Below are positions 17,862 to 27,549 of a stretch of 64,000 nt of DNA, one piece after another. Position 1 is the first letter of the stretch; every line of letters starts with the position of its first letter. The translations under genes were made by a program, and so were the position numbers. The stretch spans positions 1 to 64,000 of the forward strand of contig NZ_ACFY01000091.1 of the NCBI RefSeq assembly GCF_000174195.1, written 5' to 3'. Under the pieces are notes generated by a model. The model saw nothing but the letters and a program-made list of their open reading frames with translations, was not told the origin of the DNA and searched no databases. The DNA is from Roseburia inulinivorans DSM 16841. Its GTDB lineage: Bacteria; Bacillota; Clostridia; Lachnospirales; Lachnospiraceae.

Positions 17862-18090
17862 ATTGCGAAACTCATTTAAAGCTGTTTAAAATTGTTCAAA
17901 ATTAACAAAATTTTCGAAAACACGCTTTCGCTACGTGTCGCTGGTAACGGTACTAAGAAGCCAGTCACGACTAATGTCGTGCCTACCTTCTAAGTGCCAA
18001 TCGAACTTGTTCGATTTCTGCTCCCCAGTGTTTTCTCAAGCTTTTGTTAATTTTTCACAATTAAATTTACACAACTTTGAGTTTCGCAAT
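17862..18090. repeat. 229-bp intergenic repeat with 12-bp terminal inverted repeats, copy 1
   Basis: Bounded by ATTGCGAAACTC (17862-17873) and its exact reverse complement GAGTTTCGCAAT (18079-18090). Inside, a second inverted pair is seen: AAATTGTTCAAAATTAACAA near the left and TTGTTAATTTTTCACAATT near the right. The core (CGCTACGTGTCGCTGGTAAC... GGTACTAAGAAGCCAG) is nearly identical to the copy at 35097-35308. No coding sequence. It resembles a MITE or a structured intergenic RNA element; class not recognised. Confidence 0.8.
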
Positions 18091-18254
18091 CTCTACACTT
18101 GATTGTATGATACTGTTATAATAGAATAGAAGAAACGAAAAATCTTGCATAAATATAAGGAATTATTGCACAAAACTGCTATGCTGATGTGGATTAAGAC
18201 AGCTTAGAAGGTGTTTGCCATCTGTTTCAATGATGTTAAAGAGGAATCAATACA

Positions 18255-19172
18255 ATGAAAGAAAAAATAACCCTATCCTTAGACCAGCATGAGAACGCCA
18301 GACACGGCGAAGAAATTTTTCCACTGCAAAAATATGTGACACCGTTATGGAAGGAGTATCCTTATGTCACGGCGCACTGGCATGAGGAGGCAGAATTTAC
18401 ACGGATTGAGAAGGGAAGCTGCACATATCAGATCCATCTTGAAACTTATGATGTGGAAGAGGGAGATCTGATTTTTATTCCGCCTGCGGTGCTGCATGCG
18501 ATTTCCAATGAAAAAGAGGAGCGCATGCAGTCGGAAACGTATGTGTTTCATATGGATTTTCTTGGTGCAAAGGCTGCGGATATCTGTGCCATCCGGTATT
18601 TGAATCCACTGATGAACCAGAAATTGATCCCGCCGTTTGTAATCAAAAAAGGACATCCGCTTTACGAAAAGGCAGCAGATCTGTTTGAGGATATAAACAC
18701 GGAGTATGACAAAAAAACACCCGGATACGAGATTGCTATCAAGTCATATCTGTTGCAGCTTGTGGCGGCTTTGATTCCATATTGTACCCGGAATACAGAG
18801 GCAGATGCGATTTTGACAGAACATGCGAAAAAGTTAAAAGAAGTTTTAAGTTATATCGATGCACACTATATGGAGGAACTGACGATTTCAGGACTTGCCG
18901 GAATCTGTTTTTTCAGTGAGTATTATTTTATGCGTTTTTTCAAAAAATACATGGGAATGTCATGCGTGCAGTACATCAAAAATGTGCGTCTGGAGCGTGC
19001 GGCAGACCAGTTTGAAAATGGGGAGACAAATACGCTCGAGGTGGCGCTTTCTTGTGGATTTTCGAATTTGTCTTATTTCCATCGGGAGTTTAAAAAGAAA
19101 TATGGAATGACGCCAAAAAGATTTATCAGTCTGTCTGCCCGGGCGGCAGATTTTCACGAAGGAAGTGAATAA
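18255..19172 (+). CDS. AraC family transcriptional regulator
   Basis: 305-residue regulator with an N-terminal cupin sensor domain (HWHEEAEF, GDLIFIPPAVLHAI, about 30-110) and a C-terminal pair of helix-turn-helix motifs (about 200-295; ISGLAGICFFSEYYFMRFFKK and LEVALSCGFSNLSYFHREFKKKYGMTPKRF). It probably senses a sugar. It is divergent from the GH13 glucosidase and upstream of a degraded sugar ABC transporter, its most likely former targets. The regulatory region now contains the 229-bp repeat. Confidence 0.9.
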   Translation: MKEKITLSLDQHENARHGEEIFPLQKYVTPLWKEYPYVTAHWHEEAEFTRIEKGSCTYQIHLETYDVEEGDLIFIPPAVLHAISNEKEERMQSETYVFHMDFLGAKAADICAIRYLNPLMNQKLIPPFVIKKGHPLYEKAADLFEDINTEYDKKTPGYEIAIKSYLLQLVAALIPYCTRNTEADAILTEHAKKLKEVLSYIDAHYMEELTISGLAGICFFSEYYFMRFFKKYMGMSCVQYIKNVRLERAADQFENGETNTLEVALSCGFSNLSYFHREFKKKYGMTPKRFISLSARAADFHEGSE

Positions 19173-19249
19173 TTACCATTTTTATGACTCATAATATCAT
19201 CGTGAAAAAAATGTGCGGATTTTAAAATCCGTCGGAAAGAGGTAGAAAG

Positions 19250-19705
19250 ATGATATTGAGCGAAAAAGAGACAACCGTGATCAAAGACTTACAGACACAG
19301 GAGCAGTGCTGCGTGGAAAAATACGAGAGATACAGTAAACTTGCCAAAGATCAGGTGCTCATTGACCTGTTCACAGATCTGCATGGAAAAGAGCAGAAAC
19401 ATTTAGAATCCCTGACACAGGTGCTGTCTGGAAAAGTTCCTTCCTGCGACTGCAACGACAGTGATGGAAAAGATTATAACCCGGCTGCTACCTACAGCAT
19501 GGCACCTTCCGAGGATAAGAAAACGGACTGTTTTCTTGCAACAGACTGTATCGGAACAGAAAAACTTGTTTCTTCCACTTACAATACGGAAGTGTTTGCA
19601 TTCGGTGATCCGGGTGTCAGAAAACTTTTGGCAGACATTCAGATCGAAGAACAGAACCATGCGGAGATGCTTTATAAATATAAAACAGTCAACAGCATGG
19701 CGTAG
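19250..19705 (+). CDS. CotF-like spore coat / ferritin-like protein
   Basis: 151-residue helical protein. Two ferritin-like helix pairs appear: LSEKETTVIKDLQTQEQCC...LFTDLHGKEQKHLESL and LADIQIEEQNHAEMLYKYK. The centre has KLVSSTYNTEVFAFGDP, typical of spore coat CotF/ferritin-like proteins of Clostridia. The E-x-x-H pairs are present. It suggests a sporulating host, although such proteins also occur in non-spore contexts. GAAAGAGG precedes the start. Confidence 0.78.
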   Translation: MILSEKETTVIKDLQTQEQCCVEKYERYSKLAKDQVLIDLFTDLHGKEQKHLESLTQVLSGKVPSCDCNDSDGKDYNPAATYSMAPSEDKKTDCFLATDCIGTEKLVSSTYNTEVFAFGDPGVRKLLADIQIEEQNHAEMLYKYKTVNSMA

Positions 19706-19822
19706 CCCGGAGTTTAGGTTATGAGCCTGCCGTCAATCCATGTTATTTAGTGCAAGAATTTGATTTTTGCCTTCCTTTTCATTTGTTAGGATAAATACAC
19801 AAAATGAAAAGGGAGGTTTTTT

Positions 19823-20103
19823 ATGTTGGATAAAAAAATGAGGGAAAAGTGGAAAAGAGCAGTGCTGCTATTGGGCTGCATGGCGCTTGTCTTTTCGGGT
19901 TGCGGAAAAACAGGTGATGTGAAAGAGTCGGGAGCAGTGGAACCTGTAAATGAGGATGCGCAGAAATTCTGGTATATGTACTGATCACTTCACTGATCGA
20001 GGCAGTGCGGATCGCATTCTCCATTTTCCCGGTTATCATCGTTTATTTGTTCCTGTCACGCTATATCGTGCAGGGAATTGCACTTGGAAGTGTGAAGGGG
20101 TAG
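19823..20103 (+). pseudogene. scar of a sugar ABC transporter operon (binding-protein N-terminus joined to permease C-terminus)
   Basis: A 53-codon frame (19823-19984) encodes a lipoprotein signal (VLLLGCMALVFSGCGK, lipobox FSGC) like that of a sugar-binding protein, then stops. In another frame, about 19960-20103 encode LITSLIEAVRIAFSIFPVII then VYLFLSRYIVQGIALGSVKG-stop. This is the unmistakable C-terminus of a MalG/YtcP-type permease (RYxVQGxxxGxVKG). One internal deletion therefore fused the start of the binding-protein gene to the end of the last permease gene. AGGGAGG precedes 19823. Nothing functional is expected. Confidence 0.78.
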
Positions 20104-20247
20104 GAAGAATTATATTTTATTCAGATAAGGGGCGGGAAGCTTTTGAGGAATCTCAAAGGTTTCCTGTTTTTTTGTATAAAAACGTTTTTACTGAATAAAA
20201 TATGTGCTACAATGAGTGCAGGAGAGAGGAAGAAGGGAGCCTGCGGC

Positions 20248-20697
20248 ATGATCTATTTCGCAATCACAGCGGCAGTTTTTACGCTTGATTTTTTCTTAAA
20301 AAAATATATTGATAAAAAATACGCCAGAAAAGTAAAAAATCCACGTCTCGGTGGAATAATCTGCATAGAGAAGTTCTACAACAAAGGTGCAACGTTAAAT
20401 CTTCTCGCAAAACATCCGAAAGCCATGACTGCGATACACAGTGTCATCATGGCTTTTGTGGCAGTCATTTATTATTTTGCAATGCGGATAACTGGAAAAA
20501 AACTCACAAAAACGGGACTTGCCATGTTAGCTGGCGGCGGACTGAGCAATTTATATGACCGCTATACAAAGCACCATGTTGTGGATTATGTGCGGTTTCA
20601 GACCGGACCGAAATGGTTTCGGAGGATTATTTTTAATGTGTCTGATTTCTTTATTTTTATAGGGGCAGTGCTTGCAGTCATCGGAAGCGAAGTGTAA
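20248..20697 (+). CDS. signal peptidase II (LspA-like)
   Basis: 149-residue membrane aspartyl protease of the LspA family. Four hydrophobic segments are visible. GGGLSNLYDRYTKHHVVDYV and FNVSDFFIFIG carry the two catalytic aspartates (VVD and NVSD). The start at 20248 (MIYFAITAAVF) sits behind GAAGGGAG; longer in-frame starts add residues with no membrane character. Substrates would be prolipoproteins. The HH after DRYTK and the spacing differ from the canonical GNLIDR...G pattern, so it may be a second, divergent paralog. Confidence 0.8.
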   Translation: MIYFAITAAVFTLDFFLKKYIDKKYARKVKNPRLGGIICIEKFYNKGATLNLLAKHPKAMTAIHSVIMAFVAVIYYFAMRITGKKLTKTGLAMLAGGGLSNLYDRYTKHHVVDYVRFQTGPKWFRRIIFNVSDFFIFIGAVLAVIGSEV

Positions 20698-20748
20698 TAT
20701 TAAGATAATCTCAAACCATAGATTTATAAAACAATTACCGGGAAGGAT

Positions 20749-21255
20749 ATGATTTTTGCCATGACAAAAGAACAGTATATCAAAATTACAGAACCGCTTC
20801 GGAGCAATCAGGAACGGGCGAAGCGTGTGACGAGTCTGAATCATATGCTGACAGCACTGGTATTCTGCGTGTATCCGCTCTATCTTTTCATGCTGTTTAC
20901 GGACAAAAATCCGTGGCTCTGGCGGGCGATACTCGTTCCGGCAGTGTCCTTCGTGGGACTTTCCGTTGTCCGGAAAATCATCAATGCGCCAAGACCGTAT
21001 GAAAAATTTGACATGCCGCCGGTACTGGAAAAAGACACAAAAGGAAAATCATTTCCAAGCCGGCATGTATTTTCTGTTTTTATTATTGCGATGACGATTT
21101 TTTATGAGCATCCGGGAGCAGGGGTACTGCTCGGAATCATTGGTTTGCTTCTGGGCATTGTGCGCGTGCTGGTCGGAGTGCATGAGCCAAAGGATATCAT
21201 TTTGGGCGCGCTGGCAGGAATCGTCTGCGGTATTGTAGGATATTATGTTATATGA
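20749..21255 (+). CDS. PAP2 superfamily phosphatase
   Basis: 168-residue membrane phosphatase with the three PAP2 motifs: KIINAPRP (motif 1), SFPSRH (motif 2, PSRH instead of the usual PSGH) and RVLVGVHEPKD (motif 3). About five membrane helices. Expected to dephosphorylate a lipid phosphate such as undecaprenyl diphosphate or phosphatidate at the outer face. ATG 20749 is very close to GGAAGG and ATG 20761 (MTKEQYIK) is rather far, so the start is uncertain by four residues. Confidence 0.82.
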   Translation: MIFAMTKEQYIKITEPLRSNQERAKRVTSLNHMLTALVFCVYPLYLFMLFTDKNPWLWRAILVPAVSFVGLSVVRKIINAPRPYEKFDMPPVLEKDTKGKSFPSRHVFSVFIIAMTIFYEHPGAGVLLGIIGLLLGIVRVLVGVHEPKDIILGALAGIVCGIVGYYVI

Positions 21256-21264
21256 TAATCTTAG

Positions 21265-22149
21265 TTACGGCTGTGCATAACGCTTCCGGTATTCCCTCGG
21301 GGTCTGCTGGAAGCGTTTTTTGAACGACCGGTTAAAATAGGAAAGATTATCAAATCCCACTTCCGCTGCGATATCTAAAATCGAAGAATCGGAGGAAATC
21401 AAAAGTCTGGAAGCCATCGTCAGCCGGTATTCATTCAGATAGTCGATAAAGGAGGTTCCCATCGTATTTTTAAAATATTTCATAAAATGTGACTGGCTTA
21501 AATTAACTTCTTTTGCTACATCTTCAATCGTGATTTTTTCCATGTAATTATTTTCCACAAATTTTAAGATCAACTTCATTTTTTCCAGAGATTTGTAATC
21601 TTTTTTCTGGACATTTCTGGAACTGCACTTGTTGAAAAGAATATAAAAAAGCATGAAAAGCTGGCTTTTGATGAAAAGCTGGTAAGCTGGCGGATTGGTT
21701 TTGCTGATTTCATCGTTTGCATCGACACAGGCGGAAATCTCTTTGTAATAGGGATCACCGGGCTGATAGAGTACCGGAATTGTGAGCGTTCCGTCCATCA
21801 GCGGGGAAAAATAGTCAGTGCTGCAGGTGTCGGTCTGCTTGGATAAAAGAATCTGCGGATGAAAAATAATATTTTCATATTCCATACTTTCGTTTTCGTA
21901 TTGTTCAATCGAATGTAATTGTCCAGGAATGATAAGTGCGAGCGTTCCGGCACTGACCTGGTATTGTGTGAAGTCCACGGTGATAATGCCGTGTCCCTTC
22001 TTTATATAGATAATCTCCATTTCGTCATGCCAGTGAATCGGCACATACGAAAAATCCAGTGGGATCGAGCACAGATAAGTGATATATGGAAATAAAGGGT
22101 TTCCATGGGAGATTTTTTCCTGATAATTTTCGTATTCCAGTATATTCAT
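21265..22149 (-). CDS. AraC family transcriptional regulator
   Basis: 294-residue AraC regulator with a cupin domain (HWHDEMEIIYI, GTLALIIPGQLHSI) and a C-terminal double helix-turn-helix (ITIEDVAKEVNLSQSHFMKY and LDIAAEVGFDNLSYFNRSFK). Start 22149 (MNILEYEN) is 10 bases from AAAGGAG; the ATG two codons upstream is too close. It is divergent from the first glycogen phosphorylase gene across a 340-bp gap, so it may control that gene as well as itself. Confidence 0.88.
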   Translation of the reverse strand: MNILEYENYQEKISHGNPLFPYITYLCSIPLDFSYVPIHWHDEMEIIYIKKGHGIITVDFTQYQVSAGTLALIIPGQLHSIEQYENESMEYENIIFHPQILLSKQTDTCSTDYFSPLMDGTLTIPVLYQPGDPYYKEISACVDANDEISKTNPPAYQLFIKSQLFMLFYILFNKCSSRNVQKKDYKSLEKMKLILKFVENNYMEKITIEDVAKEVNLSQSHFMKYFKNTMGTSFIDYLNEYRLTMASRLLISSDSSILDIAAEVGFDNLSYFNRSFKKRFQQTPREYRKRYAQP

Positions 22150-22489
22150 AAGGTACATACTCCTTTGCGATGATTCTATTGTGTCGAAAACATGCACTTT
22201 GTGTCGTAATCTGGGAAATCGAACAGTATGATTGAAAAGTGCACAAAAAAAGACTGCTGATTTTGTGACGTTTACACAATTTCAAGGTGGTTGAAATAAT
22301 AACTCAGTCTTAACATGATAGGATTGTACCACTTTTATATGGAATATTACAAGATTAAAAATTCCTTCGTGCATATAATGTAATCATAAAACATCAGTTC
22401 TACGAAAAAACACGAAAACAACTGCGGCAGAAAATGCGGAGGACAATACAATAAGCTTTCGCCAACAGGCGCAAGGAAAGGAGTAAATC
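22150..22489. other. divergent intergenic region between araC-type gene and glgP1
   Basis: No gene or strong structure. A TATAAT hexamer at 22374-22379 has no matching -35 element 16-18 bp upstream, which would fit activator-dependent transcription of the phosphorylase gene. No operator repeat was firmly recognised. Confidence 0.4.
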
Positions 22490-24742
22490 ATGAATTTACA
22501 GGAAATCGTAACAAAAAGAACAGGAAAAGCAATTTCCCAGTGCAGTAACGAAGAATTATATTTCTCTTTGCTTGAAATGACAAAAGGAATGGCAGAGGAG
22601 AAAGTCAGCAACGAGGGAAAAAGAAAATTATATTATATTTCAGCAGAATTCCTGATCGGAAAATTATTATCCAACAACCTGATCAATCTTGGAATTTATG
22701 AGGATGTAAAAAAATTACTGGCAGACAATGGCAAGAGCCTTGCAGAGATCGAGGAGGTTGAGCCAGAACCATCTCTGGGAAATGGTGGACTTGGACGTCT
22801 TGCAGCATGTTTCCTTGACTCTATCGCTACACTTGGTTTGAACGGTGACGGTGTTGGTTTAAATTACCACTACGGATTATTCAAACAGGTATTTGAGAAC
22901 AATCTCCAGCATGAGACTCCAAACCCATGGATCGAGAAAGAGAGCTGGCTGACAAAGACAGATAGAGCATACACCATTCAGTTCGGTGGATTCAATCTGC
23001 AGTCCAGAATGTACGATATTGATGTATTAGGATATAACAACCGTACCACAAAGCTTCATTTATTCGATGTAGAGACAGTAGATGAAAGCTTAGTTGGTGA
23101 TGGAATTGATTTTGATAAAGAGGACATCAAAAAGAACCTTACTTTATTCTTATATCCGGATGATTCTGATGATAAGGGACGTATCCTCCGTGTTTACCAG
23201 CAGTATTTCATGGTAAGCAACGCAGCAAGACTGATCATCGATGAGACACTTGCAAGAGGCGGCGATTTACACAAATTAAATGAGTACGCAGTAGTTCAGA
23301 TCAACGATACACATCCAAGTATGGTAATTCCTGAACTGATCCGTTTATTAATGGAACGCGGAATCTTAATGGATGAGGCAATTGATATTGTATCCAAAAC
23401 ATGTGCTTACACAAACCATACTATTTTAGCAGAAGCTCTGGAAAAATGGCCGATCCATTTCCTGGAGAAAGCAGTTCCACAGTTAATGCCGATCATTTAT
23501 GAATTAAACAGCCGTGTTGTGAAAAAATTTGATGATAAGTCTGTAGCGATCATCGATGATGAGAGACGTGTCCATATGGCACACATGGATATCCATTACG
23601 GTTACAGCATCAACGGTGTTGCATACCTTCACACAGAGATCTTAAAGAACTCTGAGCTTAACAACTTCTACAAGATTTATCCTGAGAAGTTCAACAACAA
23701 GACAAACGGTATCACATTCCGCCGCTGGTTATTACACTGTGATCCGGAACTCACCGCATTATTTGAATCTCTGATCGGTGACGGCTTCAAGAAAGATGCA
23801 ACCGAACTTGAAAAATTAGGTGCATTTGTAAATGATGAAACAGTATTGCAGAAGATTCTTGATGTTAAAAATGCAAAGAAAGCAGAATTAAAAGATTATC
23901 TTGCAAAAACACAGGGTATCGAGTTAAACGAGAACTCTATTTACGATATCCAGATCAAGAGATTGCATGAGTATAAGAGACAGCAGATGAACGCACTCTA
24001 TGTGATCCACAAATACTTTGAGATCAAAGCAGGCAAAAAACCGGCTCGCCCGATCACTGTTATTTTCGGTGCAAAGGCAGCTCCGGCTTATGTCATTGCA
24101 AAAGATATCATTCATCTGATCCTTTGCTTACAGGAACTGATCAGCAAAGATCCTGAGGTTTCTCCATACTTAAAAGTTGTTATGGTAGAAAACTACAATG
24201 TAACATTAGCTGAAAAATTAATCCCGGCAGCAGATATCCATGAGCAGATTTCCCTTGCTTCCAAAGAGGCATCCGGAACATCCAACATGAAATTCATGTT
24301 AAACGGTGCAGTAGCGATTGGTACTATGGACGGTGCAAACGTTGAGATGCATCAGTTCGTTGGGGACGATAACATTTACATCTTCGGTGAGACTTCTGAG
24401 CAGGTGATCGAGCACTATGCAAAAGCAGATTATGTTTCCAGAAGCTACTATGACAATGATGAGAACATCAGACGTGCGATCGACTTCATCGTAAGTGACG
24501 AGATGATGGCAGTCGGATGCAGAGAAAACTTAGAGCGTCTCTACAATGAATTATTAAACAAAGACTGGTTCATGACATTACCGGATTTCGAGGAATATGT
24601 TGCAGCAAAAGAGCGCATCTTTGCAGATTACGAAGACCGTATGGCATGGGCGAAAAAAATGCTCGTAAACATGAGCCAGGCAGGCTTCTTCTCATCTGAC
24701 AGAACCATTGCACAGTACAACGAAGATATCTGGCATCTGTAA
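22490..24742 (+). CDS. glgP: glycogen/alpha-glucan phosphorylase, short form (GlgP1)
   Basis: 750-residue GT35 phosphorylase that releases glucose 1-phosphate from alpha-1,4-glucan ends. The active-site stretches [40 protein letters not shown] and the PLP-lysine region [15 protein letters not shown] are intact. At 750 residues it is shorter than the 822-residue paralog at 53839, mainly by N-terminal and internal segments. AAAGGAG precedes the start. Divergent AraC gene upstream; terminator downstream. Codon use is typical of highly expressed genes. Confidence 0.95.
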   Translation: MNLQEIVTKRTGKAISQCSNEELYFSLLEMTKGMAEEKVSNEGKRKLYYISAEFLIGKLLSNNLINLGIYEDVKKLLADNGKSLAEIEEVEPEPSLGNGGLGRLAACFLDSIATLGLNGDGVGLNYHYGLFKQVFENNLQHETPNPWIEKESWLTKTDRAYTIQFGGFNLQSRMYDIDVLGYNNRTTKLHLFDVETVDESLVGDGIDFDKEDIKKNLTLFLYPDDSDDKGRILRVYQQYFMVSNAARLIIDETLARGGDLHKLNEYAVVQINDTHPSMVIPELIRLLMERGILMDEAIDIVSKTCAYTNHTILAEALEKWPIHFLEKAVPQLMPIIYELNSRVVKKFDDKSVAIIDDERRVHMAHMDIHYGYSINGVAYLHTEILKNSELNNFYKIYPEKFNNKTNGITFRRWLLHCDPELTALFESLIGDGFKKDATELEKLGAFVNDETVLQKILDVKNAKKAELKDYLAKTQGIELNENSIYDIQIKRLHEYKRQQMNALYVIHKYFEIKAGKKPARPITVIFGAKAAPAYVIAKDIIHLILCLQELISKDPEVSPYLKVVMVENYNVTLAEKLIPAADIHEQISLASKEASGTSNMKFMLNGAVAIGTMDGANVEMHQFVGDDNIYIFGETSEQVIEHYAKADYVSRSYYDNDENIRRAIDFIVSDEMMAVGCRENLERLYNELLNKDWFMTLPDFEEYVAAKERIFADYEDRMAWAKKMLVNMSQAGFFSSDRTIAQYNEDIWHL

Positions 24743-24774
24743 AATTAGGGGAGTATATGATCTATATACAAAGT

Positions 24775-24817
24775 GGCGTGCGCCGTATGTAAAGTGCGGT
24801 GTGCGCCTCTTTTTTTG
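24775..24817 (+). terminator. terminator after glgP1
   Basis: GGCGTGCGCC (24775-24784) pairs with GGTGTGCGCC (24798-24807) using G-U wobbles, followed by a T-rich run (24808-24817). Confidence 0.75.
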
Positions 24818-25021
24818 TGTGTTGTAAAATCTGCCAACAACACATATAATGGGAGTAGGCAGTGAAACAGCGCCAGATACTGCGGAAGGAAAAAACTATG
24901 CACAGTAACGCTGGCAGGGGAATGAAGGAATCTGTTTTATAAATTGCTTGGAATATTTGGGCGTATGATTTATAATGTGCATAAAGCAATGAGCAGTGTC
25001 AGGAGGAAAAAATATCAAATG

Positions 25022-25113
25022 CAGTGCTTGCACGATGTATTTGATATTTTTGATGACTGATAGGGCGAATGCCCGTGAGCCCATGAAATCTTTGATTTCA
25101 TGGGCGTGCACTG
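25022..25113. repeat. imperfect palindrome with 12-bp perfect hairpin
   Basis: GCCCATGAAATC (25079-25090) and GATTTCATGGGC (25094-25105) are exact reverse complements around a TTT loop. CAGTGC (25022-25027) and GCACTG (25108-25113) could close a larger stem, with GGGCGAATGCCC-like pairing (25063-25074) between. No T-run follows, so it is not a simple terminator. It sits in a 400-bp gap between glgP1 and the TPR lipoprotein gene that otherwise holds no gene. Confidence 0.6.
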
Positions 25114-25142
25114 TGGACAAAATTAACAGAGGACTTAATTTC

Positions 25143-26228
25143 ATGAATAAAAAGAAATTTACATATATCACAGCGCTTACCCTGTTAAGCTTTACACTTA
25201 TGACAGGCTGTACCAATGAGCGCAAAGAAAACCAGACTGCTTACCGTCAGATTGGGATCAATGCGATGGAAAGCGGCGATTACGCAGGAGCCGTGGATGC
25301 GTTTAACAGTGCTCTGGGACAGTGCATTGGGAAAATCACAGAGAACGAATTAGATATCTGCTACTATAAGGCAGCGGCACAGTATGCCGGTGGTGATCCG
25401 GCAGGGGCAGTGGACACTTACACAGCGATCATTGATTATGACAAAAAGGCAGCAGACGCTTATTATCTGCGCGGCTGTGTTTATCTGAAACAGGGGAATA
25501 CCGAGGGTGCCGTTTCGGATTTTGATGAGGCAGTAAAAAATAACAGCAGCGATTACGAACTTTATGTCAACATTTACGAGAATCTTTCTGCTTATGATAT
25601 GACGGAAAAAGGGGAAGAATACTTAAATAAAGCATTTGATATCAAAGGCAACAGTGCCGAGGATTATGCATGGCGCGGAAGAATTTACTATGATCTTGGA
25701 CAGTACGATAATGCCCAGACAGAGTTGAAGTCGGCTTTAGATAAGGAGAGCGTCATCGCAAATCTTTACATTGCGCAGGTGTATGAGGCGCAGGGCGATC
25801 CTGAAAACGCAGAGACCTATTATCAGAATTATGTAAACTCAGGAAGCGCAGATTCCCAGGCGATGAATGCACTCGGGGAAATTGAGATGGCAAAAGGAAA
25901 CTATTCCGGTGCACTCACCTATTTAGAGCAGGGTATTGCTATGGAAAATGTGACAAACAGAAGAGAACTGATGCAGAATCTCATCATTTGTTATGAATAT
26001 ACATCCGATTTTAATTCTGCATGGAACGTGGTACAAGAGTATGTACAGGTTTATCCGGATGATGCGAGTGCGCAGCGTGAATATATTTTCCTGAAAAACC
26101 GTATGGAACAGACAGCGCCTGTGGAGAATACAGAGGAAGCCGTGACGGAGGATACGCAGACAGTGGAAGATACACAGACACCGGAAGAGGCGCAGACACC
26201 AGAAGAGGCGCAGACACCGGCACAATAA
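25143..26228 (+). CDS. TPR-repeat lipoprotein
   Basis: 361-residue exported lipoprotein. MNKKKFTYITALTLLSFTLM is followed by a lipobox MTGC with the cysteine near residue 22. About seven tetratricopeptide repeats fill residues 30-335 (for example GDYAGAVDAFNSAL, AADAYYLRGCVYLKQGN, NYSGALTYLEQGIAM). The C-terminus is a Thr/Pro/Glu-rich tail with a repeated TPEEAQ unit. The start at 25143 is set by AGAGGA about 10 bases upstream and by the signal peptide. TPR proteins mediate protein contacts; the partner is unknown. hflX follows 33 bases downstream. Confidence 0.82.
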   Translation: MNKKKFTYITALTLLSFTLMTGCTNERKENQTAYRQIGINAMESGDYAGAVDAFNSALGQCIGKITENELDICYYKAAAQYAGGDPAGAVDTYTAIIDYDKKAADAYYLRGCVYLKQGNTEGAVSDFDEAVKNNSSDYELYVNIYENLSAYDMTEKGEEYLNKAFDIKGNSAEDYAWRGRIYYDLGQYDNAQTELKSALDKESVIANLYIAQVYEAQGDPENAETYYQNYVNSGSADSQAMNALGEIEMAKGNYSGALTYLEQGIAMENVTNRRELMQNLIICYEYTSDFNSAWNVVQEYVQVYPDDASAQREYIFLKNRMEQTAPVENTEEAVTEDTQTVEDTQTPEEAQTPEEAQTPAQ

Positions 26229-26261
26229 AAGAGACCACAGGAAACAATAACGGAGAATAGA

Positions 26262-27506
26262 ATGGCAGAAGCATTTAAAATAGAAGAGATAGAAGAAAAA
26301 GTAATTCTTGTAGGCGTGAGTGAGCAGGATGGAGATGACGCAGAGGATTCTGTTGCAGAACTTGCGGAACTGGTGAAAACAGCAGGAGCAACTGTAGTCG
26401 GAACCATGATCCAGAAGCGGGAGCTCATTCATCCGGGGACTTATATCGGTTCTGGAAAGGTGGCGGAGTTAAAGCTGCTTGTGGAGGAACTGGGCGCAAC
26501 CGGCATTGTGTGTGATGATGAACTTTCACCGGCGCAGCTCCGCAATCTGGAAGATATGCTGGATACTAAAGTGATGGATCGCACACTGATCATTCTGGAT
26601 ATTTTTGCGGCAAGAGCAACTACCAGCGAGGGAAAGATCCAGGTGGAACTGGCACAGTTAAAGTACCGTTTGAGCAGGCTGACCGGACTTGGACGTTCCA
26701 TGTCAAGACTTGGAGGCGGAATCGGTACAAGAGGTCCGGGTGAGAAAAAGCTGGAAATTGACAGACGTCTTATCAAAGACCGGATCGCACAGCTGAACCG
26801 GGAATTGAAAGAAGTACGGCAGCACCGTGATATCACCCGTGCACAGCGGGAAAAAAATCAGATGCCGGTGGCTGCAATCGTGGGATACACAAATGCAGGA
26901 AAATCAACACTTATCAATACACTGACCAATGCCGGAGTTCTGGAGGAGGACAAGCTGTTTGCAACGCTTGATCCTACCACAAGAGTGCTGGAACTGTCGG
27001 GACAGCAGCAGATATTGGTGACAGATACCGTCGGATTTATCCGCAAACTGCCGCATCATCTGATCGAGGCATTTAAAAGCACGCTGGAGGAGGCAAAATA
27101 CGCAGACTATATTTTACATGTGGTAGATGCTTCCAATCCGCAGCATGAGAAGCAGATGCTGATCGTATATGAGACACTGGCAAATCTGGATGTGAAAGAC
27201 AAGACGGTGATCACGCTGTTCAACAAGCAGGATGCAAGGATGGACAGCGAGCCGCTGCATGATTTTAAAGCAGATCATACGCTGCCGATCTCAGCGAAAA
27301 ATGGAACCGGGTTAGAGGAATTAAAGAATCTTTTATCCGAGCTCCTGCGTGAAAATAAAATCCTCGTGGAGCGGACAGTGCCGTATGCAAATGCAGGCGT
27401 GATCCAGCTTGTCCGCAAATCCGGTGAACTGTTGGAAGAAGAATACCGTGAGGATGGAATCTATATCCGTGCTTACGTGCCAATGGAAATTTATGCAAAA
27501 TTATAA
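26262..27506 (+). CDS. hflX: GTPase HflX
   Basis: 414-residue ribosome-associated GTPase that rescues or splits stalled 70S ribosomes. The N-terminal domain has GTYIGSGKVAELK; the glycine-rich coiled-coil hinge reads LGGGIGTRGPGEKKLEIDRR. The G domain shows GYTNAGKS (G1), TLDPTTR (G2), DTVGF (G3), FNKQD (G4) and ISAKNG (G5). Length is normal. The start sits 33 bases after the TPR lipoprotein stop. Confidence 0.95.
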   Translation: MAEAFKIEEIEEKVILVGVSEQDGDDAEDSVAELAELVKTAGATVVGTMIQKRELIHPGTYIGSGKVAELKLLVEELGATGIVCDDELSPAQLRNLEDMLDTKVMDRTLIILDIFAARATTSEGKIQVELAQLKYRLSRLTGLGRSMSRLGGGIGTRGPGEKKLEIDRRLIKDRIAQLNRELKEVRQHRDITRAQREKNQMPVAAIVGYTNAGKSTLINTLTNAGVLEEDKLFATLDPTTRVLELSGQQQILVTDTVGFIRKLPHHLIEAFKSTLEEAKYADYILHVVDASNPQHEKQMLIVYETLANLDVKDKTVITLFNKQDARMDSEPLHDFKADHTLPISAKNGTGLEELKNLLSELLRENKILVERTVPYANAGVIQLVRKSGELLEEEYREDGIYIRAYVPMEIYAKL

Positions 27507-27549
27507 AAATGACAAATGTAGTTTATCTGGGAAGAAAGGAACAATAAAA

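Noticed and set aside
17828..17875. Sixteen-residue N-terminal extension of the GH13 enzyme
   Set aside because: The extension begins inside the terminal inverted repeat of the intergenic element and lacks a ribosome binding site, while AGGAG precedes the internal ATG.
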